DNA of 7,497 bases. It comes from Planctomycetota bacterium. GTDB lineage: Bacteria > Planctomycetota > UBA1135 > GCA-002686595. Below, piece after piece: positions 1-6,974 of the stretch (positions are counted from its first letter, which is position 1; the number at the start of each line of letters is the position of its first letter). The position numbers and the translations under genes were made by a program. The notes beneath the pieces are model-generated. The model worked only from the letters and a program-made list of their open reading frames with translations. It was not told where the DNA came from and searched no databases. The stretch lies in NCBI GenBank assembly GCA_016764635.1, contig JAESRM010000259.1:1-7497 (forward strand), written 5' to 3'.

Positions 1-908
1 CCGTACTTGTGAAACTCCTCTGCCGTGCTGCAGATCCGCACCACGGAAACGGCGTTCAACTCGCGCCCAAAAAATTCGGGTGGAAAATCTTTTTCGAAGA
101 GTTTGCGAGAGCGCTCGAGCCGTGTGATCGCATTCTTGATGAAAGCACCGCGCTTCGACGAAGTCTTCACGATGTATTTTTTGGAGGGCGTGGACATGAC
201 TCGCCAATCCTTATATTGCGCATCCTGAACCTTGTGGTAGCGCAGCAATGCGTCGTAACTGAGCGTGGAAAGGTCCACCTCTTTGGCCGCCGCCATTCTT
301 TCGAATGATCGCCCACTCTTCACATGCATGCCAGGCCATTTCTTTCCGGACTTCGACCGCGCGAATGCCTGATCCACAAAGTACAGCAGGTGGATATCCG
401 CTTGGGATCCTTTGTATGTATACGCGTCGAGCACGGACAGCCCCATCCTCCACTTCCGGTGCAGGCCTTGCACGCCCTTCAATTTGAAAGCACGCTCCTC
501 CATGGGGATTTTGGACCGGAAGAGACCATCGAAGGCCACCGAAAGGAAATCGGTGAGGGCCGGGCGCCGGCCCCTAACACGTGATTTGCCCCGTTTGCTT
601 TTCTTCGAGCTCTTAGCCTTATAAGGGCCGCCCGCACGTCCATGCGCATCATCCAACCTGATAACGATCACGATGCCGCCCGACTCCTCAACCTGGCTAT
701 CCATCCAACTCAGGATGCCAAGTGCCTGCAGATCATCCCTGGCAGGAACGGTGTCATACTTACTGGGCGGGCGAAACTTGAAGCCATTGACCCTGTCCTT
801 ATAGAGGGTCTTGGAAAGCCCTTGACCCTCCGCAAACCCGGCCAGTGCAAACAACAACAAAAAGGGCAACAGGGCAAACATTCGCCCGAATCGGGGTTTC
901 ATATCCAT
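1..908 (-). CDS. Secreted protein of unknown function, 5' part (open at left edge)
   Basis: An uninterrupted reading frame of 302 codons runs from an ATG at 908 off the left edge, so its C-terminus is missing. The start is set by GGAG at 915-918, six bases upstream; a second ATG two codons later is less well spaced. The N-terminus is a clear signal peptide: basic n-region (K4, R6, R9), hydrophobic core at about 10-25, likely cleavage after Ala26 (GFA/EG). Residues 36-90 form a small domain with an N-G-F-K-F-R-P-P motif. A very basic Lys/Arg/Ser/Gly segment lies at about 96-115. Residues 245-277 (starting YIVKTSSKRG, ending FEKDFPP), followed by LNAVSVVRICSTAEEFHKY, resemble the opening of secreted DUF1570-type putative metallopeptidases, in which a helix precedes a later zinc motif. 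That motif, if present, would be outside the window. The function is therefore not established; the gene itself is well supported. It is separated from the rod operon by a 367-bp gap and probably has its own promoter. Confidence 0.82.
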   Translation of the reverse strand, partial: MDMKPRFGRMFALLPFLLLFALAGFAEGQGLSKTLYKDRVNGFKFRPPSKYDTVPARDDLQALGILSWMDSQVEESGGIVIVIRLDDAHGRAGGPYKAKSSKKSKRGKSRVRGRRPALTDFLSVAFDGLFRSKIPMEERAFKLKGVQGLHRKWRMGLSVLDAYTYKGSQADIHLLYFVDQAFARSKSGKKWPGMHVKSGRSFERMAAAKEVDLSTLSYDALLRYHKVQDAQYKDWRVMSTPSKKYIVKTSSKRGAFIKNAITRLERSRKLFEKDFPPEFFGRELNAVSVVRICSTAEEFHKY

Positions 909-914
909 TGGGTA

Positions 915-918
915 CTCC
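915..918 (-). promoter_or_regulatory. Ribosome binding site of the secreted-protein gene
   Basis: The minus strand reads GGAG, then six bases, then ATG at 908. This spacing favours the ATG at 908 over the in-frame ATG at 902, which would lie 12 bases away. It is the main evidence for the chosen start, together with the signal peptide that follows. Confidence 0.6.
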
Positions 919-1220
919 GCGCTAGAAAGCTCAATAACAGAGTAAACCACGCGGCTCGAAATCCAGCAAGCGCTTTCGAGTCATCGGTTCAGCAACAGAT
1001 CGCTAGAAGCCCAAATCCAACGAGCCAGAAGCTCGCGCATTTTGCAAATAGGAAGGGGATCGTCATGTGCGGTGCCACGTGGCCGGGAGGCTGCCAGAGA
1101 GGTTGCTGTCTAATTGCTGTATTCATGATCATGCGTGCGGCAGGCAGGCGTGGATCGAAAAGGGCGAGCACCTTATCATCCCTAAATACGCAAAAATGGA
1201 GTCCGTCCGCCACGCAATTC

Positions 1221-1269
1221 AAAAAAACTATTCCCTCCCCAAGGCCATTCGCAGGATTCGCGAAATGGC
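1221..1269 (-). terminator. Possible transcription end signal of the rod operon (weak)
   Basis: Just downstream of the amidohydrolase stop, the minus strand can fold GCCATT-T-CGC, loop GAATCCT, GCG-AATGGC (1244-1269): nine base pairs with one bulged T and a seven-base loop. A run of seven T lies at 1221-1227. The T run starts 16 bases after the stem rather than directly after it, so this is not a canonical intrinsic terminator. It could be a 3'-end stabilising hairpin, a weak terminator, or chance. Its place directly after the last coupled gene is the main argument for it. Confidence 0.3.
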
Positions 1270-1275
1270 GACCCC

Positions 1276-2547
1276 CTATAAGCCCAAATCAGGGCGGGTT
1301 AGGAACACGCTATCGGAAAAACGGGCCGTAGTCTTAGGGTGATGAAGCGCGCGTTTAAGGGCGAGATCAAACAGCAATGGATTGAACAGGTAGAGCTCCT
1401 TCAGCGGCCCCATATCTTCCGCATTGATGAGCCCTTTTAGGACCAGTGGTTTTAGCTGATAGAGAATGTGGATACCCGGCAACGGCCAGTCGCTGCCATT
1501 GAGAAGTCGCGCGTGTAAATCCTGACGCTCGAGCAATTCCAACAAACCGTGCTCGAAGTGATTGACCTGGGTCAGGGTCGAAATATCCCCAAACAGCAAC
1601 CCTTCATACTGGGGCTCATCCATCAAGCGCAGCCAGAGTTTGAAGTTGGGCTGGTCCGGCGCGCCCGGTTCATCCAAGTCCTTTCCAAGCCCGGTGGTGG
1701 CGCAATGGGCCACTATGATGCGCAGCCCCATTCCAAGCGGCCGGCGCAGTCGCAGCGGATTGGCAAGGTGCCCCCAATCGCCGGTTTCCATGGCCTCCTC
1801 ACGGCCACAATGCACCAGCAGGATCATGCCCAAGCGCTTCATCTCCGCATAGAACGGACCCCATGCGGGGTTGTCCGGATCGATGTTTTGCGCGCTCGGC
1901 AGCCACTTGACCAGCACTCCGCCCGCCGCTGCCGCTTCACCCAGGCGCTCGATCGCATCCGACCGCGCCGGATGAATGGAGACCACAGGATGAAAGCGTG
2001 GGCCCGCATTTCCAGTCGTCTCGATCGCGTATGCATCGGGCACGTGGAACGCCGAAAATTCGGGCAGGGGTTGCCCCTCCCCATCGCAGGCGTAATCGAA
2101 GGCCAGCATGTGAAACTGGCCGGGAATGGGCAAAGCCGCTGCCAAACGGATCGCGCCTTGAGCGAACAGGGGATCCGGATCTTGCTCGGACAAATGACCC
2201 GCCGACAGGTAGGCCTGGAAGCGTCCCCAAGCACCAGGGTACCGGCGCGAAAGCATGCGCGGATTGACCCAGCAATCGCTGCCCAATCCACGACCTGCCA
2301 AGTGCATGTGAACATCGATCAATTCGTGCCCGCGCAGGCCCTTCAGCAGGGGTTCCAAAAAGGCCTCAGCCTCCGGAGAGAGCGATTCGCCTTGCAACAC
2401 CGTCCATTCCGAGGCGCCTGCAAAAATTGAGATCCAGCGGGGCAAATTCCAATAGGCCACGCCCACTAAGGTGATCAGTGCCAAGCAGGTTTTCAGAATC
2501 CATGACATGACGATTTCTCTGCGGGTCTTTTGGGTATGCGAGGCCAC
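1276..2547 (-). CDS. Membrane-anchored amidohydrolase-family protein (TIM-barrel metal-dependent hydrolase)
   Basis: The 423-residue product carries the signature of the amidohydrolase superfamily (Amidohydro_2-like). It has the metal-binding H-x-H at His80/His82 (IDVHMHL) ending strand 1, VSIHP at 189-193, K-W-L-P at 214-217, a histidine on LVHCG (His246), another on IIVAHC (His281), GDIST at 320-324, and the usual late aspartate in NGSDWP (Asp353). Substrate and reaction cannot be read from these motifs. A hydrophobic segment at about 16-34 after K/R-rich residues is a signal anchor or uncleaved signal peptide, so the barrel probably lies outside the cytoplasmic membrane. The GTG start at 2547 is 3 nt after the rodA stop, with GGAG ten bases upstream inside the rodA end. 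An ATG at 2508 (codon 14) with a weaker AGAG is a real alternative and still keeps the hydrophobic segment. It is the last gene of the coupled operon, which suggests a link to envelope growth but does not show one. Confidence 0.87.
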   Translation of the reverse strand: MASHTQKTRREIVMSWILKTCLALITLVGVAYWNLPRWISIFAGASEWTVLQGESLSPEAEAFLEPLLKGLRGHELIDVHMHLAGRGLGSDCWVNPRMLSRRYPGAWGRFQAYLSAGHLSEQDPDPLFAQGAIRLAAALPIPGQFHMLAFDYACDGEGQPLPEFSAFHVPDAYAIETTGNAGPRFHPVVSIHPARSDAIERLGEAAAAGGVLVKWLPSAQNIDPDNPAWGPFYAEMKRLGMILLVHCGREEAMETGDWGHLANPLRLRRPLGMGLRIIVAHCATTGLGKDLDEPGAPDQPNFKLWLRLMDEPQYEGLLFGDISTLTQVNHFEHGLLELLERQDLHARLLNGSDWPLPGIHILYQLKPLVLKGLINAEDMGPLKELYLFNPLLFDLALKRALHHPKTTARFSDSVFLTRPDLGL

Positions 2548-2550
2548 GGG

Positions 2551-3744
2551 TCAATAACTCCGGAAGGCGTCCTGATCCAAGTTACGCTGGTGATGGGAGC
2601 CCAATCCGAGGGCCAACCCCAGGGCCAAGAAAGTGGTCAGCAATGACGAGCCTCCCGCGGAAATCAGTGGCAAGGTCAAACCGGTCATGGGCAGCAGTCC
2701 CACATTCACCGCCACGTGGATAAAAACGTGGGCACCAAAGTAGATTGCGATGCCCCCCACCACCAGGCGACTGAAGCGGTCTCGCAGACTGGCCGCACTG
2801 AGCATCAGGAACAGGACCAAGGCTGAGTACAAGACCAGCAGGAGCGCAGCGCCTAAGAAGCCCCCTTCCTCCGCAATCACCGCAAAGATCGAGTCGCTGT
2901 CCCGTTCGGGCAAGTGTCCCGCGCTATTCGCCACGCCTTGGCCCAAGCCTCGCCCCCAAAGGCCCCCGTTGCCAATCGTCAAACGCGACTGGTATTGGTG
3001 GTATCCCGACCCGTTTCTCATGGCGATCAAGTCATCGGGCTGGTACGAGGCAGCCCAAGTTTCCACCCGGCGCCACTGATAATCCTTCACCAAGCCCGCG
3101 CTATGGGCGCCCACGCCCATCAGCACCCCGCACAGTACGAAACCACAGAGCACGGAAGCTCGGGCCCCCGCCAAATACAGCATGCCTAGGGTGATGGGGA
3201 TCAAGGTCATGGCCGTGCCTAGATCCGGCTGGACAGCCACGAGCAACATGGGCAGGGCCGCCACGGCCAGGGGAAGGATCCAGTCCCTACCTCGCTCCAA
3301 GCGGTTCGAAGCAAGCAGGCGCGCCAGGATTAGAATCAGACCCAGCTTGGCCAGTTCGGAGGGTTGCAGATCAAACTTGGGCAATTGAATCCAGCGCCGT
3401 GCGTTGTTGCGCTCGTTGCCCACGAACATGACAGCAAAAAGCAATGCGATGGACCCGGTATAGAGCAAGGGCGAGTAGCGCTTGACCCAACCGGGCCTGA
3501 GCAGCATGCCCACAAAAATCAACGGCAAGGTCAGGAGAACCTTTTCCCGGTGACCGCTGTAATTCACTCCGCCCGCCAGGCGCAGGTGAGCATCGTCGGC
3601 ACCGTCCATGGCACCCAGGAACAACATGCCCGCCCCCAACAGGATGCCTGCCAGAATAAAAATGTGCCAGTCCATCGCGAACCAGCGCACATTCGACAAG
3701 GACCAGGCCGAGCGCCCGGAGGACTTGTTGGAGTACAAGCTCAT
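2551..3744 (-). CDS. rodA: RodA, SEDS-family peptidoglycan glycosyltransferase
   Basis: This 397-residue polytopic membrane protein belongs to the SEDS family (RodA/FtsW). RodA polymerises lipid II into glycan strands during side-wall growth, in complex with PBP2. Family signatures occur in order: NARRWI (114-119) with Q-P-S-E-L-A-K (127-133); Q-P-D-L-G-T-A (172-178); QSRLTIGNGGLWGRGLGQG (252-270); LPERDSDSIFAVIAEE (278-293); and GLLPMTGLTLPLISAGGSS (349-367). Asp284 in the SDS triplet aligns with the essential extracellular-loop aspartate of RodA, although the usual H-T-D-F is D-S-D-S here. About ten membrane segments are visible, and a long first periplasmic loop (about 46-66) is somewhat extended. 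The ATG at 3744 overlaps the mrdA stop by ATGA and has GGAGAG six bases upstream, so translation is likely coupled. RodA rather than FtsW or SpoVE is chosen from its position directly after PBP2. Confidence 0.96.
   Translation of the reverse strand: MSLYSNKSSGRSAWSLSNVRWFAMDWHIFILAGILLGAGMLFLGAMDGADDAHLRLAGGVNYSGHREKVLLTLPLIFVGMLLRPGWVKRYSPLLYTGSIALLFAVMFVGNERNNARRWIQLPKFDLQPSELAKLGLILILARLLASNRLERGRDWILPLAVAALPMLLVAVQPDLGTAMTLIPITLGMLYLAGARASVLCGFVLCGVLMGVGAHSAGLVKDYQWRRVETWAASYQPDDLIAMRNGSGYHQYQSRLTIGNGGLWGRGLGQGVANSAGHLPERDSDSIFAVIAEEGGFLGAALLLVLYSALVLFLMLSAASLRDRFSRLVVGGIAIYFGAHVFIHVAVNVGLLPMTGLTLPLISAGGSSLLTTFLALGLALGLGSHHQRNLDQDAFRSY
2558..2561 (-). promoter_or_regulatory. Ribosome binding site for the GTG start of the amidohydrolase gene
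   Basis: GGAG on the minus strand lies within the last codons of rodA and ten bases before the GTG at 2547. It supports coupled translation from rodA. The competing ATG at 2508 has only AGAG eight bases upstream, so the start choice between 2547 and 2508 remains open. Confidence 0.4.
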
Positions 3745-6700
3745 CGCACGCTCTCCAAGTAGGCTTGAATCTCGGGACGCCGAAGAAACTGGGACATCAG
3801 ATAGACCGAACTGTGGCTTGAGGTCGTGGATGTGTCGTGTACGAAAGCCGCCACCACCAACTTCGGATTGTCCGCCGGGAGCCAGCCCACCACCCAGGTG
3901 TGCTTGCGAGTGCCCGGGACAAAATCGACCACGCGGTGGTTCGCATCATGAAGGGGAACCATGGCCCCCTCGGCCTTACTGATGTAGTCCGCACTGCCAG
4001 TCTTGCAAATGAAGCGCACACCGATGTCGCTTACGCTCAGCCCTTTAGTAAAAGCGGAGCCCCCGTTTTTGGTCACGACCGCCTCCATGGCCGAATGCAC
4101 CACGTTTAGGTTGTGGCGATCGATAGGCAAGCGCTGGCCTTCGGACACCAGTTCGCGGCCGCCTATCGAGTGCACGACCCGAATGTTCGGAAGTATGCCT
4201 GTAGCCAGACCCGCGTAGGCTCGCACCATTTGCATGGGAGTCGTGTTCACGTGTGAAAGACCATTGGCCAAGCGCTGCCGTTGATCGGGGCCGTAAGAGG
4301 CCAACTCCCCATACCGATAGTCTTCGCGCCAACCCGAGCGGCCCCTGCGGTCCAACCCGAGAATTCCCGTGCGCTCGCCAATACCGAAGGCCTTGAACAT
4401 CTTTTGAAATTCACCTTCGTCGTAAAGGGTATGCCCCAACTGAGCGAAGTAGGTGTTGCAAGAAACACGCATCGCAAATTGCAGGTCAATGTCGAGCAAC
4501 CCGTTGTCCCCGTTGCGCTGGGATGAGTGGCCTGCAGAATTGTGGCAACGCACGACGCCGTAACCCGCAGCCCAGCCCTTTTTGAAGTGCGATTTCTGGC
4601 TGCACAGGACGCGCGGCTGGTCGGGATTCAAGCCCAGGAATTGCAAACCCCAAGCGGCTACCATCGGCTTCATGACAGACCCCGGCGGCAGGAACGTGGG
4701 CATGCGCAGGACACGATCGATCGCCATGGCGCGTTGGCCGTCTTGGTATCGGCCCGGCTCCGAGGCCATGGTGGGCGCCGACGCGGCCGCCAAGACTTGA
4801 CCGTCGGGGGTGATCGCAATCAGGGCTCCCACCGGATTGTTCATCCAAATGTCGTCGATTTTATAGTCGGTGACGCCGGAGAAGTCGGGATGGTTGACGA
4901 CCTCCTCAGCAGCCCGCTGCATGTCCAAGTCCAAAGTCAAACGCACATTGGAACCATCTTGCGGTTCTAGATACATGGCCCGACGCCCGTTGACCCCGCT
5001 GCTCTGCTGCAACCCGATCACTTCACGAAAACCGTTTCGCCCACGCAGTTCCTGGTCGAAGTAACCTTCGATTCCACTGCCGCCAATGGTCTGGCTGGGC
5101 AAAAAACTATCGGCGGCGGCCTCGGTCACGAAGCTGCGATCCTCTTCGTCCAATTCCACCTTACGCCAAATGTCTCGCGCTTGGGCCTCCTGCCCGCTGC
5201 GCTCCAATAAGGAAACCAATTTGGGGGAGCGCACACTCCCGATCCAGTTGGCTGCCAAAAGGCGCTCGGGCTCGTCTGGATTCTCCAAAGAACCCATGGC
5301 TATGGGAGAGCGATAGAACACGCTGCGCACTTGCAACCCCACATAGTCGCTGCGGTAGCGCTCCACGTGGTGCACCAGCTCGTCACTCGGATTGCTGGTG
5401 AAGGTCAGGGGGCGTGAACTCATGTCCTTGATCACGTGATCGCGATCCTCAAGGGCTCCACGCACGCGATTCGCATGAAAGAGGACGGGCTGGGGCATGG
5501 CCCTCAAGAGCTCGCCAACCTCGAAATCCAAGCGTTCATTCCAAGCCAGTAAAACTTCTTTGATCGGTTCCAATTCGCCGGGACGCCAGTCCGTCCGCCG
5601 CGCCGCTCCCTTGCCCGGCAAAGACAAAAGCGCACGGGTCAAACGCTCCAAACCCGCTCGCCCGCCGAAGGTCGACATTTGCGGCCGCAAATGTGCTTTG
5701 AGTAACTCCAGATCCGCCAACCCCGTGCTGCGCAACTCTGGATTTTGAAACGGAAGGGCCCGAGATATCTGGGCTTCGCTCGACTCCCAGTCTTCCAAGA
5801 TAAGCGGCAAATCCGCCAGGATGCGCAGATGATCGGCAGTGCGCCAAGGTGTGACCAAATCCTCTCGAGGATCCGAGCGGTCGCTCGCATGTACGAATTC
5901 GTGGGCCAGTGCGTCCAGGACCCGGTCGGCCAACTCCCCAGGCGCAAGCTGCATGCGCGCAAACACATAGCCCGCCACAAAGCGATCCACGTCGCTCCCA
6001 TACTGTCCACCGCGCTCCAAACGCCACGACTCAAGCCGTGCCGCATCCCAATATAAGCACTTCTGCAACCAGCCCAGATCAAAGCGCCGTAAGTTTTTCG
6101 GGGACAGGCTACGCGCAGGAAAACCAGCGGCGATAAAGAACAGGCGATCGGCTGCACGATTTTCGGATTGCACGCGGGCCTGATCCAGCACTTGCACAAC
6201 ACGCTGCAAGTTCGTATCAGGAAGCGGCTCCCCATCCTCTGCAGAGGGCCAGTCCACCAGTTTTCCGAGTTCCTCCAGGTGCAAAATCGAGCGGTCCACC
6301 CGCTCCCTGAGCTCCCGGCCCAGGCGCTGCACGGAAGAACCAAAGGCCTCGTCGTCGCGACGGCGCAGCCCGGCCACGAGGTGTGCATAGGATTCGTCCG
6401 AACGGTCCGAATCGCGTAGGTCTCGTAGGGCTTGCCACTCCTTGCGCGAAACGTTCATGAGGCGCTCGATATAATAGCGCAAGGCTTGGGCCCGGGCGGG
6501 TCTGCGCTCCTCACGCCTTGCTCCCCGGCGATCTTTCTCGGGCAAGGCCTGAATCTCAACGCCGCCCACGACCAGGATGCCTCCGCGGCCAAACTCTCGA
6601 ATTTGGTCAGGGGAAAGCGCGGTCAAATGGCCCGCCCACAGGGCCGCATCAGCGCCCGCTACCTCCTGCAGCCCCACCGGCCTCATCAGGGTCAGGGACA

Positions 6701-6974
6701 TGAGCTGCACGATGTTTCCGAGGGGATGGCCCCTCCTGAAATCGCGCCAAACGAAATCGATCTCGTAACCCACCTGGTCGGTCACCCAAGTGCGCCCCTG
6801 CCGATCGAGGATGTCGCCGCGGCGGAACGGAACCCGGTGCGAACTGCGCTCCAAGCTGGCCGCTTCGCGGGCCCAGATGTCATGCTCCCCCACACTCACC
6901 TCGTACAAGCGAGTGAGCAGAAACAGGAGGGCGAGGCACACAATCGCCATGGGAACAGCAAAACGACGAAGCAT
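3741..6974 (-). CDS. mrdA: Penicillin-binding protein 2 (elongation-specific transpeptidase) with a large pedestal insertion
   Basis: This is a class B penicillin-binding protein, the D,D-transpeptidase that crosslinks glycan made by RodA in the periplasm. One membrane anchor spans about 8-25. The class B box RRGDILDRQGR (51-61) opens the pedestal, which resumes with YVGLQV (544-549), GSGIEG and the LRG box (632-648), then VRLTLDLDMQ (677-686). The transpeptidase domain (about 715-1065) has all three catalytic motifs: Ser766-V-M-Lys769, Ser838-C-Asn840 and Lys991-T-G. C791, C810, H816 and C839 form a likely zinc site. At 1077 residues it is roughly 400 longer than usual. The excess lies at about 130-525, is charged and probably mostly helical, is not recognised, and contains HEFVH (358-362). 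The insert is in frame with no stop and shows no sign of being a separate gene. The ATG at 6974 overlaps the mreD stop as TAATG, with AGGA four bases upstream. The PBP2 role rests on its neighbours rodA and mreD. Confidence 0.95.
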   Translation of the reverse strand: MLRRFAVPMAIVCLALLFLLTRLYEVSVGEHDIWAREAASLERSSHRVPFRRGDILDRQGRTWVTDQVGYEIDFVWRDFRRGHPLGNIVQLMSLTLMRPVGLQEVAGADAALWAGHLTALSPDQIREFGRGGILVVGGVEIQALPEKDRRGARREERRPARAQALRYYIERLMNVSRKEWQALRDLRDSDRSDESYAHLVAGLRRRDDEAFGSSVQRLGRELRERVDRSILHLEELGKLVDWPSAEDGEPLPDTNLQRVVQVLDQARVQSENRAADRLFFIAAGFPARSLSPKNLRRFDLGWLQKCLYWDAARLESWRLERGGQYGSDVDRFVAGYVFARMQLAPGELADRVLDALAHEFVHASDRSDPREDLVTPWRTADHLRILADLPLILEDWESSEAQISRALPFQNPELRSTGLADLELLKAHLRPQMSTFGGRAGLERLTRALLSLPGKGAARRTDWRPGELEPIKEVLLAWNERLDFEVGELLRAMPQPVLFHANRVRGALEDRDHVIKDMSSRPLTFTSNPSDELVHHVERYRSDYVGLQVRSVFYRSPIAMGSLENPDEPERLLAANWIGSVRSPKLVSLLERSGQEAQARDIWRKVELDEEDRSFVTEAAADSFLPSQTIGGSGIEGYFDQELRGRNGFREVIGLQQSSGVNGRRAMYLEPQDGSNVRLTLDLDMQRAAEEVVNHPDFSGVTDYKIDDIWMNNPVGALIAITPDGQVLAAASAPTMASEPGRYQDGQRAMAIDRVLRMPTFLPPGSVMKPMVAAWGLQFLGLNPDQPRVLCSQKSHFKKGWAAGYGVVRCHNSAGHSSQRNGDNGLLDIDLQFAMRVSCNTYFAQLGHTLYDEGEFQKMFKAFGIGERTGILGLDRRGRSGWREDYRYGELASYGPDQRQRLANGLSHVNTTPMQMVRAYAGLATGILPNIRVVHSIGGRELVSEGQRLPIDRHNLNVVHSAMEAVVTKNGGSAFTKGLSVSDIGVRFICKTGSADYISKAEGAMVPLHDANHRVVDFVPGTRKHTWVVGWLPADNPKLVVAAFVHDTSTTSSHSSVYLMSQFLRRPEIQAYLESVR

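Larger units (their letters stand above)
909..1275. other. Intergenic region between amidohydrolase and secreted-protein genes
   Basis: This 367-bp stretch holds no coding frame I can support on either strand. It should contain the 3' end signals of the rod operon and the promoter of the secreted-protein gene. A bulged hairpin and a seven-T run (minus strand) lie at its right end and are listed separately. Toward the gene at 908 no sigma-70-like promoter is convincing: a TTGCTG and later TACTCT or TATTGA hexamers can be found on the minus strand, but each matches only about three consensus positions. Small sequence features include the palindrome CATGATCATG at 1124-1133, two copies of TTGCTGT 11 bp apart at 1103-1120, and a small hairpin CGAGC/GCTCG near 1021-1035. 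None can be assigned a role. Confidence 0.6.

Noticed and set aside
1124..1133. Palindrome CATGATCATG as a possible operator
   Set aside because: A single ten-base palindrome about 215 bp upstream of the nearest start, with no promoter elements around it; likely chance.
989..1222. Minus-strand open frame of 77 codons in the intergenic region
   Set aside because: It begins with TTG right after a T run, has no Shine-Dalgarno sequence, and has an unconvincing composition.
642..1331. Plus-strand open frame of 229 codons
   Set aside because: It overlaps the start of the well-supported minus-strand secreted-protein gene and the end of the amidohydrolase, and its translation looks like non-coding sequence.
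1067..1342. Plus-strand open frame of 91 codons in the intergenic region, running into the amidohydrolase 3' end
   Set aside because: No ribosome binding site or recognisable domain, and it overlaps a real gene; the Lys/Arg-rich end is not enough to call it coding.
1549..2430. Plus-strand open frame of 293 codons
   Set aside because: It lies wholly antisense to the amidohydrolase gene, whose family motifs are clear; the plus-strand translation is rich in Arg, Gln and His with no recognisable motif.
5400..6587. The PBP2 insertion as a mobile element or a fusion of two genes
   Set aside because: There are no inverted repeats, target duplications or transposase motifs, and the frame and base usage continue smoothly through the whole gene.
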